In this document: in pieces, positions 37,885 to 49,063 of the stretch
How the letters are laid out: each line of letters opens with the position of its first letter
Position numbering within the stretch: position 1 is the first letter of the stretch
From: Sphagnum compactum
Lineage: Eukaryota; Bryophyta; Sphagnopsida; Sphagnales
Length of the DNA: 64,000 nucleotides
Direction: 5' to 3'
Assembly (NCBI GenBank): GCA_965153455.1
Contig: OZ234502.1
Span: forward strand, 6,045,495-6,109,494
Program-made: the position numbers and the translations under genes
Notes under the pieces: model-generated
The model's database searches: none
The model's input: only the letters and a program-made list of their open reading frames with translations
Told to the model about the DNA's origin: nothing

Positions 37885-40800
37885 ATGAAGCTGGAAGGGA
37901 TCAGCCGTGGAATTAATCTCAACAGTTTCATGTCTAATATTGTAATAGGCCTGTACCATCTGCTAGTAGTGTGTGGTATCAGCAGTAAAATTCCCTCGTC
38001 GTGGAAGAAGCTTTTTACAGCTCAAGCAATCAAAATCGAAAACCAAGCCTCAGATGCGCGAAAACATACATCGGAGGTCGACGGAGATGGATCGCTTGCA
38101 TCGGGCTCAGCAGAGAACGACAGTGCATTTTTTGAGAGGCTGGATTTTCTGGAACGGAGGTGGAGAGAGCGTAGCCTGGGAAGAGATTCTGAAGCGGAAT
38201 TTCATGAGACGACCGGACCACATTATCCCTGTGCACTGATGTTGTCATTCACTTGTGGCCTCTCAGAGATGCAGGAGAGGAAATGGGTTGAGAGGCTCAA
38301 GAGCCTCTATGGTGGTGCTCCGCAAGTTGAGAGATTAGCGTTCTCCACTGTTGTGCAGACACAAGCATGGACGTATGATGATCTTCTATGTCATGCAGAA
38401 ATTATTCTCCAGCAGGCACATGAGGATGATAATCGTAGTACTTTGCAGTTGGATAGCTGGGGACTCTTGCTCAACTCCACTGGTAAGCTGGTATGCTTAC
38501 CGTAAGAATAGCCTTCTCTGCAAACAGTAGCTATAATTTGTATCAAATCCAAACAGACAAAGTTCTTTGATCTGCAGAGCCTTGTGTCAATAGGAAAATT
38601 ATCTTGCTGGTGGGTTAGACCGAGCATTCAGCTTCCTCCTCTTCTGTTTTTGTGGTATGGTGTAAAAAAGCTGGATTTAAAGACACAAGGAGCAGCAGGC
38701 CAGTTCTGCATGCTTGCAGATACTGTGTCATCCTTCTTCTTCCTGCACATGAACCGCATCACTCCTAAATGTTTGCATGAACACAATCAATGGATCTTAA
38801 TGGGCTTTTGGTGAATTTCCTCATGCTAACCCATCCGATGTGCTGGTATGACCAGGGAATCAGGTAAAACTGCTGAAGCTTCAGGGGATTGACGTGCCTG
38901 TCATCACCAGTGTGGTTCAAGTATGTGGTATGTAAGCACATCCAAGTTTTGTTTATGAGTTTTCTGTTTGTGTTAGCTGTGTCATGTACATGTTTGCCTT
39001 CTTCTTTTCATGTGCATGTCTGTGCATCTATTTGAGATCTTTCAACCACAAAAACATTTGCTCCTCCACTCAATCCCCTGCCATCCCATAACCTTAGATC
39101 CCCCAATTTAAAGCCAGCTATGGAGTCCATAGAGAGAAGTGGTGTATGGAGGCTGCAGCCTGATACAGACCAAACAAATCTTGATGTTTTCTTGTGGTCA
39201 ACCTTAAAGAGTTTTGCCCTGGCCAGTGGCAATCCATATGATTCTATTGAAATGGGATAACAGTTCCTCAAATTTCTTTAACTTGCAGCGGAAACACTGG
39301 AAATAGAAGGTGTCCACTTGGATGGCGTGCAGATAATGGCTACAACAAATGATCATATCACAAACTTGTTGTCCATATCACAGATTTCAAGGGTGAGAAT
39401 TCTACCTCCTTTTCATGGCTACTCAGTCAAGAATCCCTTTTTCTTTTTCTGAGTGTCGGGGCTGATTCATACTCTGCCTGGAACATCAAAAAGAGGATAA
39501 TTTAACAAGTGCAACTGGTGTTGCTGGGTTTGACAGGGAACAAAAGGACCAGTGTTGACAGTACAGTGTCCTTCAGAATATCAGAACCGAGGACTACAAG
39601 TCTATGCTGCCAAGCCTGTGAATATAGATGGCTCTTACATATCTGTACATAGTGAACCTGCACATGTATCGGTTGTTGATGTTAGTGAATCAAGCACTGG
39701 TATGATGGTCAAGACACCTTTGCCTTTTCCCATCCCTGTCATCTTGGAACTTCATAGCTGTCTCTATCTAGAAATTGAAGTTTGGTCCATGGTTGGATTA
39801 ACTCTTTGCTTATGTTTAGGACACTACTGATGAGAAAAGGTTTGCAGCTATTGGTATAAAGAGGGCATGACATTTTTGTTCAAAGTTTTGGCTAGGAGCA
39901 CAAGGTGTTTTACTTCTGCTCTGTATATACTGTGGACAGATCCAAGTACTTCAGTTCTGATGGTCCTTACTATGGCAATACCTGTTGCCCAAATATCTTG
40001 GTCCATGCTATTTCCATCACGTGGCTCTACAGCTGTGGCAGTGGTTGGCCAGGTGCTTGGCTGGATATTGGGTTGGTTGACATTGCAACTTCTGGCCACA
40101 AGGTATGTCAATAACTTATCTCAAGTAGAATCTTGTGAACTTGTGCCTTAGTCATGTGAACTACTCTACTTATGTGGTGTATATATATTGAGCATTCATC
40201 CAGCATTTCAGAATTAACACACTAAGGAATACTCTTCAGATGTTTGCTGTTGTAAATGCTTCTCACCCTAGCAAACCTGGCTAGAGTTCTCAATCACTAC
40301 TTTTCCATTCATAGTCCTTTCCTTCAGACCTAACCAAACATGTTGTTACAGGTACATGTGTCACATTGTTGAAGGGGAAAGTGATGGCAAGTGGGATTGG
40401 AAGATTTGGAAACCATGTGCAGCATTTGTTGCTGTAATCTTAGTGTCATTCCTGTCTTGGACACAGGTACTTGGTCCTAGGGCAGTAATTGTAGTGACAG
40501 TGGCAACTGTGATCATTGGTCTTGCAATTCGTGGAAGGATAAAGCATTTTGGCTCTCATAAAGCAGTTAAGATCACTTCACGTCATGCTTATTGGACAAA
40601 ATTGATGGATGCATCTATCACCTATGATGAGTGGGCCCAGGCAGCCAGCATGCTGTTTCCTGAGGGTGACTTGAATGAATCAATGCTTTATGATGAAGCT
40701 TTTGTACAAGGCAAGCTTTCTGAGCTGCAACAGCGACGGATGGAAGGCAGTGTGCAAGAACTCATCTTTTCCTTGCGAGCTGACCTGTCTCGTAATCTAG

Positions 40801-43718
40801 GCAATATGTGTAATCCACAGCTGCACATCAGGAGACAGCAGATTCCACGACTTGTTCATGAGTATCAGAATGAAATCAGGTATGTCTGTTCATTGGTTGT
40901 TCCTGCAGTTATGTGTGATACTGTTGTGCACCTATGTGGAGTGGCCTGGATTCATGCTCTTTATGTCGTTCCTGTGTTTCTATGCTGGTGCTCTGATATG
41001 CTTTGGCTGAATCTCGTGGGCATGTGATAAAAATCTGGTTGCAGACACCACCTCCATGCAATATGTGAAATGAATCCAGAGGAGTTCACATTGGAAGAAA
41101 AACTCACCTGCATGATGGAAACACGGCAGAATTTCGGTCGAACTGCACTTGTGTTCAGTGGACATGTTGCATTTGGAACATTTCATACATCAGTCTTCCG
41201 AACCTTGGTGGAGCATCAAGTGCTTCCAAGTATAGTGGTGGGGGTCAATGTGGGAGCCATTGTATCTTCCTTTGCAACCACCCGTACATCAGCTGAGCTC
41301 CAATACTTTTTTGATCATCCAGCACCTCCGATGCAATTCTATGAGAAGATGTGTGCTGCCTATGTTGCTGCATATCGCTTGAGCACCCAGGATGCTAGCA
41401 CCTATGAAATTGAGAAGCTACAACAGAGCATGCAGGACTTGATTGGGGACCTAACATTTGAGGAAGCATTTGAATTATCTGGTCGTGTCCTTGGCATTTC
41501 AATACCTGCCTGCCGGCTTGGAAATCAGCCTTCACAGTTCTTGAATTACTTGACATCTCCACATGTGGTCATATGGAGTGCTGTTGCTGTCTCATGTGCA
41601 CCCCCTGCTGGTCTGCTCACTTTCCCAGAGCTCATGATTAAGAACCGGGCTGGTGAAATTGTTCATTACTTGCCCCCTACAAAAGTAAGGGATTCACACC
41701 ATTATATGTGAAGCAGATCAAAATTCCATGATTTTACTTCAAACATGTAGTGTTGCTGCTTCTTTAAAATGTCTTGTCAAACACTGCACAAGATTCAAGC
41801 CACAATTGTGGATCTCTTCACATATGCAAGAGATGGAAATCATTTTGAACTGGACATGTCTGTGAAGTGCAGACGGCAGCTGCAAAGAGGCAGGGATGCA
41901 ATGCCAGCTTAGAGACTGAGCTGCCCTTGCAAAAACTGAGGGAGCTTTTCAATGTTAACCATTTTATCATCAGCCAGTCAAGTCCATACATTGCACCAAT
42001 ATTGCATCTCAAGGAGACCATTCAGGCTCACGGTGGCCTCAGGGGCAAGGTGTGCAAAATCTCTGAACACTCACTCTTCTGAAGTTTGTCAAGTGAAGAG
42101 CTTGGAACTTTTGTCAGCTCCTGCTCAATGCACATACTTTATCTTTCACAGATTTTTTAGAATGGTTTGCCTGAATTTTTGGTGAATTATTAGATACCAT
42201 TGGGAGCTGATGAAATCAGTAGGTAGTGAAGGCAGATCATCACTGCTATTTGTGATGAAAGTGCTGGTCCGATAGTTTGTGACCAACTCTCACAAGGTTA
42301 CAACTGCACTTGTTGTCATGTCACCTTTGAAGTGTTGTTGCACAGATTCTCTGCAATATCTTAGGCGAATGCTTTGTCACAGCATGCCAGCTCATTTGAT
42401 ATCAGTTCAAGTTGCCTACAAGATCAATTTCTGGATTTAACTATAAGCATTGATGAAGTTGATAGCAAGGCATCTGACCCCTTCCATTGCTCATCTCCGA
42501 TGTGCTAAAGTAGTAATTTTTTTTGTTTTAGTCTGTAGAAATTGCTCCAGGAATCTGAGAATGGTTGCATTTTTCTGACAGTTAGCAAAAATGGCTGAGA
42601 TAGAGGTGAAGCACTGGTGTTCCCAGCTTGCCGATTTGGGAATTGAGATGGGGGGATTCACAAGCTTATATGCACAGAATTGGGAGGCTGATATCAACAT
42701 TGTCCTTCCCATGGGTTTTTCACAGGTGATCATGAATTCTGATTTGATATTCTTTTGTCTTATTCTCTTCAATTTGCGTAGAAATGCTTAGTTTCCTATC
42801 TCATGTTGGAGGCATTAGAATACATCTGATCATAATTTACCAGGAGTACTTGGGTTATCAGACAGCCATTATCATTTTCCAGGAACTTTCTTCTATAGAC
42901 ATGCATAGCTCTGTGGATGTATTCTTGAAAAATGTAAGTGCAATTAGTACTGTTTTAAGAATCATGAACCTGGATGCATGATGAACGTTGTGAGATGCAT
43001 TTATCTACTGGTCCACAAATGGACCCAATTTAATTTGGTTCTTTCCTGTCAGGTCATATCAGCAACTGTTTCTCATGCCGAGGGTCCTTCACCAGATGAG
43101 CTTCGGAAGACAGCTATGGCAGGGCGCCATTGTGTGTGGGCAAAGCTCTCAGCTATTCAAGCCAGCTGTGGCATAGAGCTTATGCTTGATGACTGCATAT
43201 TTGAGCTCAATCGCCGGAGTCAGGCACCAATGGATGCTAATAGAGAGGATGAACACATGGTGCTGGATGAGGCATACTCACCAACAACAGGCCAGTCTGA
43301 GACTCACATGGGCTGGCCAAAGGCAGCCACTGACACAATAAACACAATTAATGAGGATGACATGCATGAACATGTATGGAGCCACAGGTATTTGGCTGCA
43401 AGTGAGGCAGCTTCTGAGGACTACCTTTTGGATCTACTATGCTCTTGCACAATGGATGGTGCCAGTACACCAATAGGTGGGAGTTCCACTGTTAAGGGGG
43501 TAGGAGAAATAGAGAAGAGAAAGTCAATTGAGGGGGAAGAAACACACAAAACTGGAAACTATGGGTTTGGGCAAGTCCCTGAGGTTCTGAGCACCAAGGA
43601 GAAACCTGACAGAAGGATAACAGCAGAGCAACATGAGCAGGAGACTACTCAGTGTACAAAGAAAGATGGGTTGCCTGTAACTCCAGCTCTGAGTTCAGGT
43701 TCACAAATTGTGGTGTGA
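37885..43718 (+). CDS. SDP1-like patatin-domain protein lacking the catalytic dyad
   Basis: Ten exons: 37885-38482, 38856-38927, 39289-39392, 39537-39699, 39940-40102, 40352-40879, 41045-41684, 41873-42049, 42582-42725, 43053-43718. All junctions are GT/AG and in phase, giving 1084 aa. Residues ~430-545 are the DUF3336 region (DASITYDEWAQAASML, EGSVQELIFSLRADLSRNLG, NMCNPQLH). Residues ~570-790 are the patatin domain (METRQNFGRTALVFSG, LNYLTSPHVVIWSAVA, LRELFNVNHFIISQSSPYIA), as in SUGAR-DEPENDENT1, the plant oil-body triacylglycerol lipase. However, GxSxG reads GVNVG (Asn611), the glycine loop reads SGHVAFG (581-587), and the DG motif is NA (Asn766). Hydrolysis by the family mechanism is not expected. 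Residues 1-312 match nothing I know. Four hydrophobic segments lie at about 319-425. The ~190-residue C-terminal tail is polar and acidic. Confidence 0.9.
42844..42933 (+). other. Possible in-frame cassette exon of the SDP1-like gene
   Basis: Between exons 9 and 10, two candidate acceptors (exon start 42844 or 42883) share one donor (GTAAGT at 42934). Both versions (90 or 51 bases) are multiples of three, contain no stop in the required phase 0, and would add 30 or 17 residues including ELSSIDMHSSVDVFLKN. This is not needed to align the protein to SDP1, so it may be alternatively spliced or spurious. Confidence 0.4.
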
Positions 43719-45079
43719 ACCAAGAAAAGCAAAGGATAAAAGCGTAACACGTCCTTCTCTGGGTGAAAATTGAGCAATTGAAGAACAGAATGAGCAGCCA
43801 CTTCTGTGATCCAACAACAGATGAAGTCATCAGTTGTATCCTAGTATGGTTTGGAATCAGCAAGGATGGAGGCAAAGTTATGGCTGAGACAAGGCAAGCC
43901 AAGGTATCGGATGGAGGTTCAGTGAGTATTGTACATGGTAGGACCTATGCATCTGGATGGTTGTCATTGGGAAACCGGATATCTATCATACCTGTTGGTT
44001 GAACCCCAACTGCACAAGGCCTGATAACTAAACCCAGATTGTTGGGCAGCTGGTGTGCCTGGTATGTGTTGGACAGAAGACAAGGTGTACAGTGGTAAGG
44101 GACCATCCAAGGTTTCAAGCAAGGCTTCTTCCATAGGGGCGCAAAAGATCTAGCCCCAATCATATAAGGCAGCTTGCATATGAAGAGAAAAGTTGCCTAT
44201 GTAAGGCAGTTTTGGGGGGGCAAGGAGTCATGATCAGTTTTGCAGAATATCAGCTCTGTTAACTTTGGTAATGAAACAATGGAAGAATCCTTGGCCCCAG
44301 AAGAGAAAATCCCTCATATGATGATAAAAGTTTTGTTTTTGCACATATACTTGAAGAACATAGCAGTAGGAAGTGTACTATATTACAAACTAATACAGAA
44401 ATGACTGGAGAAGAGGCACTAAATGATGTTATGTTTTTGATATTATTTCATAATAAGTGTTAAAATTTTACACTACATGCTTCAAACAAGGTATTGTTTA
44501 GGGTAATAAGTTGTCATCCTATTATTTTATTTTATTTTATTTTAATATGCATATATTTAAGCCCTCTTAAATTTAATTATAATTTTTTGTTTTTGTATCA
44601 AATTTTGATTGTTTGGGTTTTTTTATTTTAGTACTTAATCAAGAAGAAGGAAAACCGGATGCCTCTCTCAACTTTTTGAAGGTTTGAAAGATATAGTGAA
44701 AAAAGTTATAGCCATTGAAAAGAATACATCCATTTGTTCACTTGGATTGACAAATTATAATTCATGTCAAACAAGTAGCATACAAATCTAATGTTCTAAG
44801 TTATCAAACCCTTACATTTCATTCAAGACAAAAAAAGATTTTTAACAAATACATGAACATATGATCTGCTTTTTTAAAAATATGGAATGAGTACTATTAG
44901 CCCAAGAATTACCTACCAATTAATTCCTAATTTAATTTATTACCTATTATTTAATTTATTATTTTCTTATTTATTAATTAAACTTGTGCATCAATTGAAG
45001 TAGTTTACATCGCACTTAAGTTAAGTCCACATGACATTTATGTTTAAACCAAATATGCTACATGAGACCTAGGCTAAAT
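43719..45079. other. 3' flank of the SDP1-like gene and AT-rich DNA
   Basis: Probably 3' UTR to about 44300, then AT-rich intergenic sequence. Frames on both strands in 43760-44160 overlap each other and show no family resemblance. Confidence 0.4.
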
Positions 45080-45760
45080 TTTGGCTAAATTAAAATTTGA
45101 CTAAACCTTGACAAAAATATTGGTTAAATTAAAATTTGGTTAAACCTTCAATAAACATTTATTGATGAAATTTTGATTAAACTAAAAATTGATTAAACTT
45201 TTGTGAAAACATTGGCTAAAATATAAGCTTTGGCAAGATTAAAATTTGGTTAGACATTGGCAAAAAAAATTGGTTAAATTAAAATTTAGCTCAAATTTGG
45301 CAAAACATTGACTAAATTATAATTTAGCTAAAACTTGACAAAACATCGGTTAAACAGAAATTTAGTTAAACATTGTCTAATTAAATTTAACCAAAACTTA
45401 ACAAAACATAAGTTAAACTAAAATTTTAACAAAAAATTGGCTAAACTAAAAGTTGATTAAACTTTGGCAAAATTAAAATTTGTTGATACCTTAGCTACAC
45501 TTTGGCAAAATTAAAATTTGGTTAAACCTTGACTAAACATTAATTGAATTAAAATTTGATTAAACATTGACAAAACCTTAACAAAACTAAAAGTTGACTA
45601 AACATTAGTTAAAATTTGACTAAACCTTGGTTAAATTAAAACTTGGTTAAATATTTCTTAGATCTACTATAAAATAAAATTTGGTTTAAATTAATTAAAA
45701 TTTTGTTAAATCTTGATTAAAACTTGGCTAAAGTTTGATCAATATTTGACATCACTAATT
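45080..45760. repeat. Degenerate short tandem repeat (TAAAATTTGGTTAAAC-type)
   Basis: About 700 bases of drifting copies of TTGGCTAAACTAAAATTTGG and TTAAACCTTGACAAAAC at 20-40-base spacing. It resembles the tract at 10455-10925. Confidence 0.65.
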
Positions 45761-46389
45761 TAGCCATGACTATACCTTTAACACAATTGTAATAATCTTA
45801 ATATATCCTTAGTACATTGACACAACTTAATATATGTTATAACCTTAGTAGAACTTTAATATTATGCTTTAAAAATACTTTAAACCCTATTCATACATAT
45901 ATCTTCAATATACCTAAAATATAGTTTCAATACACCCTTACAGATGTACTTTTAATATATCCTTAATATATTTTTAACATAATTATGTCAAATTACTTGC
46001 ATTTAACTTTTATTTTGTAATGTGACTAATGGGATTTACTACCATGTTCTTGGTGAAAATACATATTAAAATCATCCACATGAAAGGATGAAACCTTCAA
46101 TAATCATAATGTAAGCACAAGATAGTTATAAAAATTTCAAAGTCATATGTGATCGCGAAATTTATGATTGCAAAATACAAGATTTTACTAGTGTCATGGA
46201 CCCATTGAAGTTAACAATCCTCAATCTGAACTCTATAACATTTCATGATTGTAATTTAAATTTTTGTATTTGGGATGCCAAGTATTTGTTCATTATATTT
46301 TATGTTTTGATTTCAAAATGCAAGTCCAAGATTGTGGATCATGTTGCTCAACATGACTACTCTTTGCTCTTATAAATCCATTTTGTCTT

Positions 46390-47480
46390 TTGTTTGGTAG
46401 CTTCAATTACTCATCCAAATGTGGTGACTTGGGACCTTTGCATATTTATTTTGTGTTTTACTTGTGTTTGGCAACTTTAGGTTGTCATAATCGATGCATT
46501 TGTATTGAACTTGGTAATTTTGTAAGCCAATTTTATTATGATGCTTAGTTGAACTTAACATCTTTTTTCAACTTGGAACCTTTGTAGATAAATTTTCGTA
46601 CATTATTGTGATTGGAAACATTAGTTAATTATTAGGGATGCACTTATGTTGAACGTAGGTCCTTTGTAGTGCATTTTGTGACAATGCTTATGTTTGGCAA
46701 CTTCATTTAATGATCAATGACAGATATGTACTGAAGTTCGGACCTTTGTGAATCAATTTTATCATGATGCTTGTGTTGTTTAGTTAAAGTCATTCAATTT
46801 TCTTTTCTTCAACTTGGGACCTTTGTAGATAATGTTTTGCAGGTGATAAGGTTGGACAATTTTAGATAATGTTTTGCAGGTGATAAGGTTGGACAATTTT
46901 AGTTAGTGTTTAATGATGCCTTCATGTTGAACTTGGGACCTTTGTAAATGCATTTGGTTGTGATGATTATGTTTGGCAACTTCATCCAATGTTCAATGAT
47001 GCATTTGAGTTGAAATTGGGACCATCACTTTTGTGGAGGTGTTTGGACTGGTCGCTATAATCATTTTTTTTTTTCCCCCCTTTGATTTGGCACTTATGCT
47101 TGATATTTTTTCTTATGCGATAATGTTGGGTAGCTTTAGTTAGTGCTTAATGATGTATTTTTGTTGAACTTGGGACCTCCATAGATGCATTTTGTTGTGA
47201 TACTTTTGTTTGTCAACTTTAGTTAATGTTTAATGATGCATTTGTGTTGAAATTAGGACCTCTTCATATCAATTTTGTGGTGGTATTTGGGCTAGTCACT
47301 TTAATCATTCAATCATTTCATTTTCCTTCAACTTGGGACCTTTGCAAAGTAATCTTGTGGCATGCTTGTGCTTGGTAGCTTCATTCAATGAGCTACATGT
47401 TCATTTTCACTTCAACAAGGGCTCTCTACAAGTCAATTTTGTGGCATGCTTGTTCTTGGTAGTTTTAGTTATTGATGGTG
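46390..47480. repeat. ~80-110-bp degenerate tandem repeat (GGGACCTTTG-type)
   Basis: AACTTGGGACCTTTGTAGAT recurs with drift near 46431, 46570, 46662, 46739, 46825, 46936, 47152, 47251 and 47335. Between copies is a module of the form TTTGGCAACTTCATTTAATG plus AATGATGCATTTGTGTTGAA. One segment (46826-46899) is a perfect or near-perfect 37-base duplication. Confidence 0.75.
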
Positions 47481-49063
47481 ACCCCATATGGGTTCATTGT
47501 TCATTTAGTATTCAGCTTCAAAGCTCCAACTTGATTTTGTTGGTTCTCTGATTCTGTTGGTTCTTTACGAATTCAAATAACCGCAACAGAATCAGAGAAC
47601 CATGAGTTCAAATAACCAGAACTGTTGGTTCTTTATAATTTCAAATAACTAAACAACATTGCTGCATACCCTCTAATATTTCTCAGGAAGCAATTGCAGT
47701 ACTCTTCAAAAGGTCGGGGGGATTCAGCAAAGCTCAGCAACTATTGTCTATTTGCTTCATTGAACTCTGCCTACAACATAATTGCCAAGGCTCAGTTTAG
47801 TGTCAGCTCCCAGCCACCATAAGACTGCATCAATGTGGTTTCATGCAAGGCAGATGTAGATTGGACAGCATGTTGACAACATTTAAGGCCTTGATCATTT
47901 GACAAACTGAGCAAACAATTACAAATGTAACATACCTCACTGTGCAAAAATACAATGCTCTTGAGGACCTTGTACCCTGTACCATGAACTTTCAATGAAG
48001 CACTCCAAGTTTTCTTTGAAAGGGAAGGTTCCCTTTCCGAATGTGAATTTGTCAAGCTTGGGGGATGCAGCACACAGATCACTTTGCAACACTCTTGAAT
48101 TCAAGATCTTGTAATGATGGCATAAGGTCCTTCTAAAAGGTCCTTACTCCTCTTAAGCACCTCCAAGCATAGATGAGTGCTAATTGTCCTGTTGAGAGAG
48201 GCCCCAAAAGCAGTTGGCCTTTTAAGGGCTCTTGAAGCTTGAGCCTTTGACTTCCCTCAAGAACAAAGTTAGGCTTCCAGTTTGAGGTAGTTGAGTGCAA
48301 CCGGGGAAAGATGTCAAGATATTGATTTGAGTGATTTCCAATGATTTTATACCTTGCAAAATTCAATGGTGAGATGAATGAGTCCAAATTCAAGTTCTTA
48401 CCTCTTCAACTTGCATTTGTTTTAAGGCTAAGAAATCTTCCAAATAACTGACACATGAAAATTCTGAATCTCTGTAATGATTATCATGACTTTTATGTTT
48501 GTTCCCATGGATATGTAGAGTACAAGATGGGTTAACTAGGACTTTCTATGAGATGTTCTTGAATAACACATGTATGTGTAGAGGACAAGATCAGTTAACT
48601 AGGAATTTCTAAAATATGTACATGAACAACAGATTGTGGACTGTTAAAAAAGGATTAATTTCTGGTGAGTTAGATTTGTGACTGCAACTCTCACAGGCTA
48701 AGTGTGACAACAAAGGATGGGAGGAAGATCAGAAGGCTGTACTGATGTGAGCATACCTCACAGTCCACAATAGCTCCAAAATTCATCCCAGTTGGGACTA
48801 GACCTCTTTGACATTGTCCAATACTCAACACACTGTATAAAGAACCCTCGAGACACAATGGTCACAAACTATTACATAGATTGTTACCAGTCAAAGAGAA
48901 AACCGAAGCAAGTGTTGATACCAGAGTATTAGTGCTTGAAAAGAAGCTGCCATGGAGATAAACAATGCTATGCAATCAGTTATATTCACACAATGGGAGC
49001 TCTAGGAGAGCTGGGTAATGTGCCTTAAAACTTCCTAACTACAAATTTGAAGTCCGTTGTAGT
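47481..49063. other. Intergenic DNA downstream of the fibrillin gene
   Basis: A local imperfect palindrome with TTCTGTTGGTTCTTTACGAA-type sequence lies at 47535-47640. The minus-strand stretch 48400-47790 has coding-like composition and fragments such as MPSLQDLEF, but stops interrupt every frame and no family can be assigned. Confidence 0.35.

Noticed and set aside
39896-40102. Alternative reading of exon 5 giving a Cys/Trp-rich peptide (YYGNTCCPNILVHAIS)
   Set aside because: Its phase does not fit exon 4 or exon 6, whereas the frame starting at 39940 fits both and gives the expected membrane segments.
47790-48400. Possible leucine-rich-repeat pseudogene on the minus strand
   Set aside because: Only a few short suggestive strings; stops in all frames and no repeat register could be established.
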